Source: Flavobacterium flevense (GTDB taxonomy: Bacteria; Bacteroidota; Bacteroidia; Flavobacteriales; Flavobacteriaceae). From it: a stretch of 64,000 bases of DNA. Shown piece after piece: positions 28,134 to 37,576 of the stretch (position 1 is its first letter; each line of letters opens with the position of its first letter). The stretch covers positions 1 through 64,000 of the forward strand of contig NZ_FRCC01000003.1 in NCBI RefSeq assembly GCF_900142775.1, in the 5' to 3' direction. A program made the translations under genes and the position numbers. Below the pieces are notes generated by a model. It saw only the letters and a program-made list of their open reading frames with translations, was not told the origin of the DNA and did no database searches.

Positions 28134-28288
28134 TTTTGCCACAAAGATTCAAAGACTCAAATCGTAGTATTGTATGAAAATTTTATTTTGACAATAAACT
28201 TTTTCAAATCATTGGGCTTTTATGGAGAAGCAAAAGATTTATATTAGACTTGAAAAAAACTTAGTGCCTTAGTGCCTTCGTGGCAAAA
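28134..28288. repeat. MITE-like interspersed element with inverted ends
   Basis: The left end TTTTGCCACAAAGATTCAAA (from 28134) is an imperfect inverted copy of the right end, whose complement reads TTTTGCCACGAAGGCACTAA (28269-28288). About 100 bp of AT-rich non-coding DNA lies between. The right end contains the tandem TTAGTGCC TTAGTGCC. This end sequence is a familiar dispersed motif in Bacteroidetes intergenic regions. No transposase is encoded. Confidence 0.6.
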
Positions 28289-28303
28289 AAAAATAATAAT
28301 CAC

Positions 28304-28777
28304 ATGAAATACACAAGACTTACAAAAGAGCAATTCGAAGAACTGCATCCGGAATTCACTAATTTTTTAGCAACCCAATCCATTGATAAAGCAGAATGGG
28401 ATAAAATAAAAACGGAGAAACCGGAAGTAGCTGAGCAGGAACTGGATATTTTTTCTGATTTAATATGGGAAGGTGTTTTATCTAAAGCAGAATATTTAGA
28501 GCATTTTTCGAAAAATCATATTTTTCTTTTTCAGTGTTTTGAAACCGAAGTAAAATCGATTGTTTTGAAATCATTAGTTCCTGAAGTTGATTTTTTAACT
28601 AAAGACGGATTGCAATGGCTGAGCGATAATATGTTTACCGAAACAATTGAAATGAAAGTTGGGAAAAAAGTATTTACCGAAGAACGAAATGCATCCATTT
28701 TTTCGTTGATTCAACAAGGTGCTTTCCTGAGCGACGGACAATTATTTCAACAAATAAATTCGATTATAGAGTCGTAA
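28304..28777 (+). CDS. Conserved Bacteroidetes hypothetical protein (possibly DUF6495)
   Basis: This 157-residue soluble, acidic, mostly helical protein begins MKYTRLTKEQFEELHPEFTN. It has no signal peptide, membrane segment or catalytic motif. From memory the sequence resembles the DUF6495 family of flavobacteria, but this is not verified. A GTG at 28280 opens the frame earlier, but it lies inside the repeat element's inverted end, so the ATG at 28304 is chosen. It lies 75 bp upstream of ligA and may be cotranscribed. Confidence 0.7.
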   Translation: MKYTRLTKEQFEELHPEFTNFLATQSIDKAEWDKIKTEKPEVAEQELDIFSDLIWEGVLSKAEYLEHFSKNHIFLFQCFETEVKSIVLKSLVPEVDFLTKDGLQWLSDNMFTETIEMKVGKKVFTEERNASIFSLIQQGAFLSDGQLFQQINSIIES

Positions 28778-28852
28778 TAGTGACGATATTTCTTTTAAAT
28801 TGGTTATTTTAGTACGCTGTTTACAGAAACTAAAATGACCAATTTTTTTTAT

Positions 28853-30853
28853 ATGGATGTGCTAAATACGATTCAGAAATTAAGAGAAGAACTCAATCTT
28901 CATAATTATAATTATTATGTTTTAGATAATGCTACAATAACTGATTATGAGTTTGATATAAAATTAAAAGAACTCCAGGATTTAGAAAATGCACATCCGG
29001 AATACTTTGATATCAATTCTCCCACACAAAGAGTAGGAGGGACAATTACTAAGAATTTCCAAACGGTAGCACACAGACAACGAATGTATTCGTTGGATAA
29101 TTCCTATTCTAAAGAGGATTTACTGGATTGGGAAGTTCGAATTCAAAAAGTTTTAGGGAATGTCAATTTGCAATACACTTGCGAATTGAAATATGACGGT
29201 GCTTCTATTAGTATTACCTATGAAAACGGAAAATTAGTTCGTGCCGTAACTCGTGGAGATGGTTTCCAGGGCGACGATGTGACCAATAATATCAAGACTA
29301 TTCGTTCTATTCCTTTAACTTTAAAAGGTGATAATTATCCTGATAAATTTGATATTCGGGGTGAAATCATTTTGCCTTTTGCCGGTTTCGAAAAAATGAA
29401 TCAGGAACTGATTGAGATAGGTGAAACACCTTATTCTAATCCCAGAAATACGGCTTCCGGAAGTTTAAAGTTGCAGGACAGTACTGAAGTGGCTAAGCGA
29501 CCTTTGGAATGTTTGCTGTATTCTGTGGCAGGCGAAAAATTACCTTTTACTTCTCAGTTTGACGGTTTAATTGCTGCCCGAAACTGGGGTTTTAAAGTGC
29601 CAAAAGAAGCAAAGATTGCTGCTAATTTACAGGAAGTTTTTGATTTTATAGATTATTGGGATACACATCGTCATAAATTACCATATGAAACGGATGGTGT
29701 GGTAGTAAAAGTGAATAGTATACAATATCAGGAAGAATTGGGCTATAAGGCTAAATCGCCTCGTTGGGCTATGGCTTATAAATTCAAATCGGAGCAGGTA
29801 TCCACTCAGTTGAAATCTATTTCTTATCAGGTAGGAAGAACCGGTTCTATCACTCCTGTAGCTAATTTAAAAGCGGTTCAGTTAGCGGGAACTATTGTAA
29901 AACGGGCTTCCCTGCACAATGCTGATCAGATTAAAAAGTTAGACATTCGGGTAGGAGATACTGTTTTTGTTGAAAAAGGAGGAGAAATTATTCCTAAGAT
30001 TATTGCAGTTGATTTGGCTCAGCGTCCTGAAAATTCTTTACCTACTCAATATATTACCCATTGTCCGGAATGTCAGACGGAATTAGTCAGAAACGAAGGA
30101 GAGGCAAATCATTATTGTCCTAATTTCTATGGTTGTCCACCACAGATTATTGGGCGAATTCAGCATTTTATTTCGCGAAAAGCAATGGATATTGAAGGTC
30201 TGGGCGGTGAAACGGTTGCGCTTCTTTTTAATAATGATTTGGTTCATAATTATGCTGATTTATACGATTTAACGGTGGAACAAATTCTGCCATTAGAAAG
30301 AATGGCGCAAAAATCGGCTGAAAATTTGGTTAATGGCGTAAAAAAATCGACTGAGATTCCTTTTGAAAGTGTACTATATGCGCTTGGAATTCGTTATGTA
30401 GGAGAGACAGTGGCTAAGAAATTAGCCAAGCATTATAAAAATATTGATGCGTTGCGTAAAGCCAGTTTGATCGAATTGATTTTAGTGGATGAAATTGGGG
30501 AGCGAATAGCCCAAAGTGTCATTGAATTTTTCGAAAAAGAAGAAAATAAAATTATTATTGAGCGTCTGAAAAGTTATGGAGTGCAATTTGAAATTATTGA
30601 AAAAATAAATCTGAATGCAACTACTAAATTAGAAGGAAAAACGTTTGTGGTTTCAGGAGTTTTTACTCAGTTTTCCAGAGATGAACTTAAAAAAGCTATA
30701 GAAGATAATGGTGGGAAAGTAGGAAGTTCTATTTCTGCTAAAACAAATTATGTGGTTGCAGGTGATAATATGGGACCAGCAAAACTGGATAAAGCGAATA
30801 AATTAAATATCCCCATTATTTCAGAAACTGATTTTATGAGTATGCTTCAATAA
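28853..30853 (+). CDS. ligA: NAD-dependent DNA ligase
   Basis: LigA seals nicks in replication and repair using NAD+. The protein has the Ia domain (NYNYYVLDNATITDYEFD), the adenylation motif CELKYDGASI with the catalytic Lys of KYDG, an OB domain, a four-Cys zinc finger (CPEC...CPNFYGC), helix-hairpin-helix repeats and a C-terminal BRCT domain (GKTFVVSGVFTQFSRDEL). The frame is open from an ATG at 28835; the ATG at 28853 (MDVLNTIQKLREELN) gives 666 residues and matches the usual family start. Confidence 0.96.
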   Translation: MDVLNTIQKLREELNLHNYNYYVLDNATITDYEFDIKLKELQDLENAHPEYFDINSPTQRVGGTITKNFQTVAHRQRMYSLDNSYSKEDLLDWEVRIQKVLGNVNLQYTCELKYDGASISITYENGKLVRAVTRGDGFQGDDVTNNIKTIRSIPLTLKGDNYPDKFDIRGEIILPFAGFEKMNQELIEIGETPYSNPRNTASGSLKLQDSTEVAKRPLECLLYSVAGEKLPFTSQFDGLIAARNWGFKVPKEAKIAANLQEVFDFIDYWDTHRHKLPYETDGVVVKVNSIQYQEELGYKAKSPRWAMAYKFKSEQVSTQLKSISYQVGRTGSITPVANLKAVQLAGTIVKRASLHNADQIKKLDIRVGDTVFVEKGGEIIPKIIAVDLAQRPENSLPTQYITHCPECQTELVRNEGEANHYCPNFYGCPPQIIGRIQHFISRKAMDIEGLGGETVALLFNNDLVHNYADLYDLTVEQILPLERMAQKSAENLVNGVKKSTEIPFESVLYALGIRYVGETVAKKLAKHYKNIDALRKASLIELILVDEIGERIAQSVIEFFEKEENKIIIERLKSYGVQFEIIEKINLNATTKLEGKTFVVSGVFTQFSRDELKKAIEDNGGKVGSSISAKTNYVVAGDNMGPAKLDKANKLNIPIISETDFMSMLQ

Positions 30854-31007
30854 AAAAATATGATTTTTGGGGAGATGATTTTTATTTGAAGGGAAAATAA
30901 GTGTTAAGAATATAACAAAAAGTTTTAAATCATCGTTATACTTTTTTAGATTTGCCGGCTATAGTGTAACTTAATTAATTAATTTTGTTTACTAATAAAG
31001 ATAAGTT

Positions 31008-31526
31008 ATGTTTTTAAATTACTTAAAAGAATTTTCGGTAAAGAAAATAGTAAAAAACAGCTTGCTTAATGTAAAAAGTAGCTTGTTTTCGGGTAATGTA
31101 AAAACAGTAGGAGTAGTTGTTGATGCAAGTCATTTTGCAAATACAGAGTTGTTAATTAAAGATTTAATAGCTAATGGAATTGCAAAAGAAAACATTGAAT
31201 TGTTACTTTATAAAAGTAAAGCGAATATAGATTTTGTAACTTCTGTAACAAATTTAAAATCCAGTCATTTAAATTGGAAAGCCCAAATTAAAAATGAAGC
31301 GGTAAATGATTTTATCGCAAAGGATTTTGATTTATTAATAAGTTATTATGATGCTGAAAAAGCAATTTTACTAGTTGTCACTCACGAATCTAAAGCTAAA
31401 TTTAAAGTTGGTTTTTCAACTGTAGACAAACGCTTAAATAATTTGATAATTTCGGCTAATCTGGAAAATAATGAGATTTTTATTCAGGAATTATTCAGGT
31501 ATTTAAAAATATTAAACAAAATATAA
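31008..31526 (+). CDS. Conserved flavobacterial hypothetical protein (possibly DUF6913)
   Basis: This 172-residue protein has no signal peptide or membrane helix. Its alternating strands and helices (VKTVGVVVDASHFANTELLI, FDLLISYYDAEKAILLVVTH) suggest a compact alpha/beta domain. I recall similar proteins (DUF6913) encoded directly before dapA in flavobacteria, as here (9-bp gap), but the function is unknown. TAATTTTG at 30980-30987 is a possible -7 promoter box, with a TTTG 25 bp upstream. Confidence 0.65.
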   Translation: MFLNYLKEFSVKKIVKNSLLNVKSSLFSGNVKTVGVVVDASHFANTELLIKDLIANGIAKENIELLLYKSKANIDFVTSVTNLKSSHLNWKAQIKNEAVNDFIAKDFDLLISYYDAEKAILLVVTHESKAKFKVGFSTVDKRLNNLIISANLENNEIFIQELFRYLKILNKI

Positions 31527-31535
31527 TCTAAAAAC

Positions 31536-32417
31536 ATGCAATCATTAATAGGAACTGGTGTTGCTCTAGTGACTCCTTTCAAAGAAGATTTTTCAATTGA
31601 TACCGAAGCATTAAAAAGAATTGTAAATTTTTCTGTAGACGGTGGGGTTGAATATCTGGTTATTTTAGGAACCACAGCTGAAAACGCAACTTTAACCAGT
31701 GACGAAAAAGAATTAGTAATTCAAACTATTATAGAAGCTAATAATGGGCGCTTGCCTTTAGTTTTAGGAGTTGGAGGAAACAATACCATGAAAGTGGCTG
31801 AGGAATTAAAAACCAGAGATATGTCTCCATTTGTGGCAATTCTTTCGGTTTCTCCTTATTATAATAAACCTACTCAGGAAGGGATTTATCAGCATTTTAA
31901 AGTTATCGCAGAAGCTTCTCCGGTACCGGTAATTGTTTATAACGTTCCTGGAAGAACTTCAAGTAATATGTTGCCTAAAACTGTTTTGCGTTTAGCAAAT
32001 GATTTTAAAAACATCGTTGCTATTAAAGAAGCTGCCGGTGATATTGTTCAGGCAATGCAATTGCTGAAAGACAAACCAAAAGATTTTCATGTGATTTCAG
32101 GCGATGATATGACGGCGCTGGCAACCGTATTAGCAGGAGGTTCCGGTGTTATTTCGGTTATTGCTCAGGGTTTTCCAAAGGAATTTTCTGAGATGATTCG
32201 TTTGGGATTAAATCGTAAAGTAGATGAAGCTTTCAAATCTCAGTATTTATTGTCAGATTGTATTGATATGATTTTTGAACAAGGAAATCCTGCCGGAATT
32301 AAGCAGGTATTTCAGGCGTTAGGTCTTGCTGATAATACTGTTCGTTTACCATTAGTAAGTGTAGATGAAGATTTGCAAAACAGAATAAACGTATTTGTAT
32401 CTAAAATAGATAAATAG
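31536..32417 (+). CDS. dapA: 4-hydroxy-tetrahydrodipicolinate synthase
   Basis: DapA condenses pyruvate with aspartate semialdehyde, the first step to diaminopimelate and lysine. The 293-residue (beta/alpha)8 protein has [14 protein letters not shown] near residue 45. It carries the active-site tyrosine in [13 protein letters not shown] and the Schiff-base lysine in [10 protein letters not shown]. Normal length. It is probably translated from the same transcript as the small gene immediately upstream. Confidence 0.96.
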   Translation: MQSLIGTGVALVTPFKEDFSIDTEALKRIVNFSVDGGVEYLVILGTTAENATLTSDEKELVIQTIIEANNGRLPLVLGVGGNNTMKVAEELKTRDMSPFVAILSVSPYYNKPTQEGIYQHFKVIAEASPVPVIVYNVPGRTSSNMLPKTVLRLANDFKNIVAIKEAAGDIVQAMQLLKDKPKDFHVISGDDMTALATVLAGGSGVISVIAQGFPKEFSEMIRLGLNRKVDEAFKSQYLLSDCIDMIFEQGNPAGIKQVFQALGLADNTVRLPLVSVDEDLQNRINVFVSKIDK

Positions 32418-32454
32418 GGGCTGATTGCGGGTGTTTTTTTATGCTAAGAAATAT

Positions 32455-32485
32455 TTTGTAGTCGCTAAATTAATAACTAAATTTG
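32455..32485 (+). promoter_or_regulatory. Promoter of the bamD-rpoZ-coaBC-porD-recN cluster
   Basis: TTTG (32455-32458), 19 bp, then TAAATTTG (32478-32485) is an exact match to the Bacteroidetes consensus. A small hairpin ACCGA-AACT-TCGGT (32488-32501) followed by T-rich sequence sits at the predicted 5' end of the transcript. Confidence 0.85.
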
Positions 32486-32553
32486 CAACCGAAACTTCGG
32501 TATGATTTTTTATGGATTTTAAAAGAATCTGTATTTAAAAAGAAAATAAAAAA

Positions 32554-33348
32554 ATGAAAAAAATTGTATCCTTATTACTTCTTATCGCTCTTTTTAGTTC
32601 CTGTAACGAATATCAAAAAGCCTTAAAAAGCGAAAATGTTGCGGTGAAGTTTGCAATGGCGGATACGTTATATGCTCAGGGTAAATATTCAAGAGCCATT
32701 CGTCTTTTTGAACAAATTGCTCCTGAATACAGAGGAAAACCGCAGGCAGAGAAGTTGTTTTATATGTATGCACAGTCTTATTATAAAACAAAACAGTATT
32801 ATTTAGCGGCTTACCAGTTTGAAAGTTTTACTTCGGGTTATCCTAAAAGTGCAAAAATTCAGGAAGCTTCTTTTTTAGGAGCTAAAAGTTATGCTATTTT
32901 ATCACCGGTTTACAGTTTAGATCAGGCAGATACTTATAAAGCTATTGAAAAATTGCAAGCCTTTATTGACCGATTTCCAAATTCAGAATATTTAGCAGAA
33001 GCTAATGGTTTAACGAAATTGTTATCTGAAAAGATAGAGAAAAAGATATATGAAAATGCAAAAACATATAACACAATTTCAGATTATAAATCGGCTTTAG
33101 TGGCATTTGATAATTTTATTGCGGAATATCCGGGAACTAAATTTAAGGAAGATGCTTTGTTTTATAAGTTTGATTCCGCTTATAAATTAGGGATCAATAG
33201 TGTACCTGCAAAAATGGAAGACAGATTGAATGTAGCAAAGGTTTCTTATCAGAATTTGATAAAATTTGATGCTAATACCAAATATAAAGAACAGGCAGGC
33301 GAAATGTATGCCCGTGTTGAACAAGAATTACAAAAATATACTAAATAA
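32554..33348 (+). CDS. bamD: Outer membrane assembly lipoprotein BamD
   Basis: This 264-residue lipoprotein has a signal sequence with lipobox LFSSC. TPR-like repeats follow, starting AMADTLYAQGKYSRAIRLFE and including AEYPGTKFKEDALFYKFDSA. BamD is the essential partner of BamA in inserting beta-barrel proteins into the outer membrane and faces the periplasm. It is first in a tight cluster with rpoZ (9-bp gap), coaBC and a DUF4835/PorD-like gene, a familiar order in Bacteroidetes. Confidence 0.93.
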   Translation: MKKIVSLLLLIALFSSCNEYQKALKSENVAVKFAMADTLYAQGKYSRAIRLFEQIAPEYRGKPQAEKLFYMYAQSYYKTKQYYLAAYQFESFTSGYPKSAKIQEASFLGAKSYAILSPVYSLDQADTYKAIEKLQAFIDRFPNSEYLAEANGLTKLLSEKIEKKIYENAKTYNTISDYKSALVAFDNFIAEYPGTKFKEDALFYKFDSAYKLGINSVPAKMEDRLNVAKVSYQNLIKFDANTKYKEQAGEMYARVEQELQKYTK

Positions 33349-33357
33349 CTAAAAGTC

Positions 33358-33675
33358 ATGGATTTAAAAAAGACGAATGCTCCGGTAAACACAATAACTT
33401 ATAACAAAACGGTTATTGAACAACCTACTGGAAATGTGTATGAAGCAATTACCATTATGGCTAAAAGAGCAAACCAAATCAATTCTGAAATCAAAAAAGA
33501 ATTGACAGAGAAACTGGAAGAATTTGCTACATATAATGACAGTCTTGAAGAAGTTTTTGAAAATAAAGAACAAATCGAGGTTTCTAAATTCTATGAAAAA
33601 TTACCAAAACCACATGCTTTAGCAGTTCAGGAATGGTTAGATGGTAAAATTTATTACAGAGAATCAAATAAATAA
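33358..33675 (+). CDS. rpoZ: RNA polymerase omega subunit (Bacteroidetes type)
   Basis: This 105-residue protein begins MDLKKTNAPVNTITYNKTVI and contains GNVYEAITIMAKRANQINSE, corresponding to the omega core helix (ARRA/QI region of E. coli RpoZ). An acidic middle and a conserved LAVQEWLDGKIYYRE tail follow. Omega chaperones RpoC in RNA polymerase. Position between bamD and coaBC supports the call, since omega commonly neighbours coaBC in Bacteroidetes. Confidence 0.88.
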   Translation: MDLKKTNAPVNTITYNKTVIEQPTGNVYEAITIMAKRANQINSEIKKELTEKLEEFATYNDSLEEVFENKEQIEVSKFYEKLPKPHALAVQEWLDGKIYYRESNK

Positions 33676-33681
33676 GATACT

Positions 33682-34893
33682 ATGTCAGTTTTAAGCGGTA
33701 AAAGAATTTTGCTAGGTGTTTCTGGCGGAATTGCCGCCTATAAAACAGCGTCTTTAGTACGACTTTTTATAAAAGTAGGTGCACATGTCCAAGTGATAAT
33801 GACACCTGCTTCTAAGGATTTTGTAACCCCGCTTACCTTATCTACCTTATCTAAAAATCCGGTTTATTCTACTTTTTTTAATCAGGATGATGAAGATGAA
33901 AAATGGAACAATCATGTTGAATTAGGTCTTTGGGCTGATTTGATGATTATTGCTCCTGCTACCGCAAATACCTTGTCTAAGATGGCAAATGGTACTTGTG
34001 ACAATCTACTTATTGCGACTTATTTATCGGCAAAATGTCCTGTTTATTTTGCTCCTGCAATGGATTTAGATATGTATAAGCACCCTTCTACAATTGCAAG
34101 TTTCACTGCTTTAGAGCAATTTGGCAATACTATAATTCCTGCCGAAAGTGGCGAGTTAGCCAGTGGTTTGTCCGGCGAAGGAAGGATGGCAGAACCGGAA
34201 AATATCATTACTTTCCTGGAAGCCGATTTAGAAAGCAAATTACCCCTAAAAGGTAAAAAAATATTAATTACAGCCGGTCCTACTTATGAAGCCATCGATC
34301 CCGTGCGTTTTATAGGCAATCATTCTTCGGGAAAAATGGGCTTTGATATTGCTAAAAGTGCTGCTAATCTTGGAGCTTCCGTTATTTTAGTTACAGGGCC
34401 AACACATCTTACAGTGAATCATTCTTTGATAAATGTTGTAAAAGTTACTTCGGCACAAGAAATGTATGATGCCTGTCATCAGTATTTCAATGCTGTTGAT
34501 GTGGCTATTGCCGCAGCTGCCGTTGCTGATTACAGACCTAAAAATATTGCTGAACAAAAAATTAAAAAAAACACAGATAATTTTGTTATCGAACTTGAAA
34601 AAACAAAGGATATCCTGCTGTCACTGGGAGAAGCTAAAAAACAACAGTTTTTAATTGGTTTTGCATTAGAAACCGAAAATGAAATTGAGAATGCAAAGGC
34701 AAAAATTCAGAAAAAAAACTTAGATTTGATTGTTTTAAATTCTTTACAGGATGAAGGTGCCGGTTTTCAAAAAATGACCAACAAAGTTACTTTTATTGAT
34801 AAAGATTTTAAAATAGAACCGATGGAATTAAAATCCAAAGAAGCGGTTGCCGATGATATTTTAAATAAAGTAATAGCTCATTTTTATGAATAA
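33682..34893 (+). CDS. coaBC: Bifunctional phosphopantothenoylcysteine decarboxylase / phosphopantothenate--cysteine ligase
   Basis: This 403-residue fusion catalyses two consecutive coenzyme A steps. The N-terminal FMN-binding CoaC half (1-~185) shows GVSGGIAAYKTASLVR, the active-site His in NHVELG, and APATANTLSKMANGTCDNLL. The C-terminal CoaB half (~190-403) shows ITAGPTYEAIDPVRFIGNHS followed by SGKMGF, plus AAAVADYRP. Its end overlaps the next gene by 8 bp. coaE for the last CoA step lies 5 kb downstream. Confidence 0.97.
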   Translation: MSVLSGKRILLGVSGGIAAYKTASLVRLFIKVGAHVQVIMTPASKDFVTPLTLSTLSKNPVYSTFFNQDDEDEKWNNHVELGLWADLMIIAPATANTLSKMANGTCDNLLIATYLSAKCPVYFAPAMDLDMYKHPSTIASFTALEQFGNTIIPAESGELASGLSGEGRMAEPENIITFLEADLESKLPLKGKKILITAGPTYEAIDPVRFIGNHSSGKMGFDIAKSAANLGASVILVTGPTHLTVNHSLINVVKVTSAQEMYDACHQYFNAVDVAIAAAAVADYRPKNIAEQKIKKNTDNFVIELEKTKDILLSLGEAKKQQFLIGFALETENEIENAKAKIQKKNLDLIVLNSLQDEGAGFQKMTNKVTFIDKDFKIEPMELKSKEAVADDILNKVIAHFYE

Positions 34894-35770
34894 AATAGTT
34901 CTTTTCCTTTTATTAGTAAGCTTTAGCATTGTTCATGGGCAACAGTTAAACTGTACTGTAACAGTAAATGCTCAAAAAATGGGAAATCCTAACCAGCAAA
35001 TTTATAAAACGCTGGAGACCTCTCTAAATGAGTTTGTAAACAAAACCGACTGGACAACTGAAACATTTCGCCAACAGGAGAAAATCAATTGTTCCATGTA
35101 TATTACTTTGCTTTCGCACAGTTCTGATCAATTCTCCGCAACCATTCAGGTGCAGTCTTCCCGTCCGGTTTTTGATTCTTCTTATGAATCTCCTGTGTTG
35201 AATATTAATGATAAAGATTTTAGTTTTACCTACACGGAATTTGAAAATTTAGTATTTAATGTCAATTCTTTTCAGTCTAATTTAGTCTCGGTAATTTCAT
35301 TTTATACCTATGTCATTATGGGGATGGACAGAGATACATTCGAATTTAAATCAGGTGATTCTCATTATCAAACCGCACAAACTATTGCCACAGTAGCACA
35401 GCAAAGCAGCTATAAAGGCTGGAGCCAATTAGATGGAAATCAAAATCGGTATTATTTAATTAATGATTTGCTTTCGCCAACGTATGTTGAAATCAGAAAA
35501 ACATTATTCGATTATCATCAGGGTTTAGATGCTATGAATACAGACAAAAAAGCAGCCAAAGAAAAAATAAAAACCGCTTTAGTGTCCTTAAATAAATTAT
35601 ACAATTCAAAGCCAAATGCTTATTTGACCCGAATACTTTTTGATGCTAAATCAGATGAAATTACTTCTGTTTTTTCAGGTGGACCCAGTATCACAATTAC
35701 TGATCTAGTAGATAATTTAAATAAACTTTCGCCGTTGAACTCCAGTAAATGGGCGATGTTGAAATATTAG
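34886..35770 (+). CDS. DUF4835-family secreted protein (PorD-like)
   Basis: This 294-residue protein has a signal peptide (FLLLVSFSIVHGQ) and mature start QLNCTVTVNAQKMGNPNQQI, typical of DUF4835. Family members are restricted to Bacteroidetes and, as I recall, are named type IX secretion protein PorD in some annotations; the role is not well defined. A conserved FYTYVIMGMDRDTFE segment lies near the middle. Its start overlaps coaBC by 8 bp, so it is translationally coupled. Confidence 0.8.
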   Translation: MNKIVLFLLLVSFSIVHGQQLNCTVTVNAQKMGNPNQQIYKTLETSLNEFVNKTDWTTETFRQQEKINCSMYITLLSHSSDQFSATIQVQSSRPVFDSSYESPVLNINDKDFSFTYTEFENLVFNVNSFQSNLVSVISFYTYVIMGMDRDTFEFKSGDSHYQTAQTIATVAQQSSYKGWSQLDGNQNRYYLINDLLSPTYVEIRKTLFDYHQGLDAMNTDKKAAKEKIKTALVSLNKLYNSKPNAYLTRILFDAKSDEITSVFSGGPSITITDLVDNLNKLSPLNSSKWAMLKY

Positions 35771-35823
35771 TTATTTTTGATTTTTTAAAATTAACTCCCA
35801 CAACTCCATAATAATTACAACTA

Positions 35824-37476
35824 ATGATTACTGCACTATCAATAAAAAACTATGCTTTAATAGAGAAATTAACTATTGATTTTTCTAAAGGATTTTCGAT
35901 TATTACAGGAGAAACCGGTGCGGGAAAATCAATTATTTTAGGTGCATTAGGATTGGTGTTAGGAAAACGAGCCGATTTAACTTCGCTTAAAAATAAAGAA
36001 GAAAAATGCATTATTGAAGCTCAGTTTGATATTTCTAAATACAATTTAGCTGCTTTTTTTGAAGCTAATGATTTGGATTATGAAAACGAGACCATCATTC
36101 GAAGAGAAATTCTTCCTTCGGGAAAATCGCGTGCTTTTATTAATGATAGTCCTGTAAATCTTCAGGAACTTCAGGATTTAGGATTGTTTTTGATTGATAT
36201 TCATTCGCAACAGCAAACCAGAGAATTGACTGATGAAAATGTCCAGTTTGATATCATAGACGCTATTGCTGATAATCAAGGGATTATCACTGATTATCAA
36301 ATGCTTCTTAAAAATTATAAAGCAGATAAATCTAAACTAAACACGCTGATTAAAAAACAAAGCGAATCTAATAAAGAACAGGAATACCATACTTTTTTAT
36401 TGAACGAATTGCTTGCTGCTCAATTGAAATCAGGAGAACAGGAAGAATTAGAAACCGTTTTTGAGCAACTCAATAATGTTGAAATTATTAAAGAAGCTAT
36501 TGATAAATCTCTGGCTATTGCCAATGAAGAGCAGTTTGGTGTTTTGAGTAATTTAAAGGAAATTAAAAATTCGATTCAAAAAATTGCTCCATTTTCTTCC
36601 GAATATCAGGAGTTGTTAGAACGAATTACCAGTCTAGCTATTGAATTTGATGATATTTCAGATGAAATGAATCGCCATTCTGAAAAAATAATTTTTGATC
36701 CGGAGCTATTAGAGCAAACCAATCAAAAGTTACAATTGATTTATAATTTACAAAAAAAGCATCAGGTGCTTACGGTAGATGAATTATTGGAAATTCAGAC
36801 CAAATTAGAAAATGAGGTTGTTGAATTAGGAAATATAGAAGAAGAAATAGCGCTTTTGAATAATCAAATTCAGGAAAAAGGAATTCAATTAGATACTTTA
36901 GCAACCACAATTCATGATAACAGAATTGAGGCGATTCCTGTTTTGTCTGAGAAAATGATAGCTATTCTGGCTACTCTGGGAATGCCAAATGTGCGTTTTA
37001 ATATTGAAGTTACACAAGGGGAAAGTTATTTTGCTAATGGAAAAGACGAATTGCAATTTCTGTTTTCTGCCAATAAAGGAACTGATTTCGGATTGCTGAA
37101 AAAAGTAGCATCCGGAGGGGAAATGTCCCGAATTATGCTCGCTGTAAAAGCAATTTTAGCACAATATTCTAAATTACCAACTTTAATTTTTGATGAGATT
37201 GATACCGGAGTTTCCGGAGAAATTGCTATTAAAATGGGGGAGATCATGAAAGAAATGAGTCAGAAAATGCAAATTTTTGCCATTACCCATTTGCCACAAA
37301 TTGCCGCTAAAGGGGATGAACATTTTAAAGTATCCAAATCAATTGTTGACGAGGATACCCAATCAGAATTAAAGTTATTAACTGATGAAGAACGTGTTGT
37401 AGAAATTGCTCAAATGTTATCAGGAACCATCGTTTCTGATTCGGCTCTAAATCATGCAAAAGCCTTGTTGAACTAA
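35824..37476 (+). CDS. recN: DNA repair protein RecN
   Basis: RecN is an SMC-like ATPase that acts in double-strand break repair. The 550-residue protein has Walker A GETGAGKSIILGA near residue 35, a central coiled coil (~150-380), the ABC signature ASGGEMSRIMLA and Walker B LIFDEIDTGVSGE. Length is standard. It is the last gene of the plus-strand cluster that begins with bamD. Its 3' end overlaps the fabV promoter. Confidence 0.96.
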   Translation: MITALSIKNYALIEKLTIDFSKGFSIITGETGAGKSIILGALGLVLGKRADLTSLKNKEEKCIIEAQFDISKYNLAAFFEANDLDYENETIIRREILPSGKSRAFINDSPVNLQELQDLGLFLIDIHSQQQTRELTDENVQFDIIDAIADNQGIITDYQMLLKNYKADKSKLNTLIKKQSESNKEQEYHTFLLNELLAAQLKSGEQEELETVFEQLNNVEIIKEAIDKSLAIANEEQFGVLSNLKEIKNSIQKIAPFSSEYQELLERITSLAIEFDDISDEMNRHSEKIIFDPELLEQTNQKLQLIYNLQKKHQVLTVDELLEIQTKLENEVVELGNIEEEIALLNNQIQEKGIQLDTLATTIHDNRIEAIPVLSEKMIAILATLGMPNVRFNIEVTQGESYFANGKDELQFLFSANKGTDFGLLKKVASGGEMSRIMLAVKAILAQYSKLPTLIFDEIDTGVSGEIAIKMGEIMKEMSQKMQIFAITHLPQIAAKGDEHFKVSKSIVDEDTQSELKLLTDEERVVEIAQMLSGTIVSDSALNHAKALLN

Positions 37477-37494
37477 AAAAATGCCCTATATTTG
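37464..37494 (+). promoter_or_regulatory. Promoter of fabV
   Basis: CTTG (37464-37467), 19 bp, then TATATTTG (37487-37494) closely matches TTTG-N19-TAnnTTTG. The -33 element lies inside the last codons of recN. This leaves a leader of about 75 nt before fabV. Confidence 0.7.
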
Positions 37495-37576
37495 CCTTCC
37501 AAAATGATAGCCTTTTAGGTACATGTCATTGTTTTATTCGCTAAAAAAAATAAATAAAATATAATATTGATACGTT

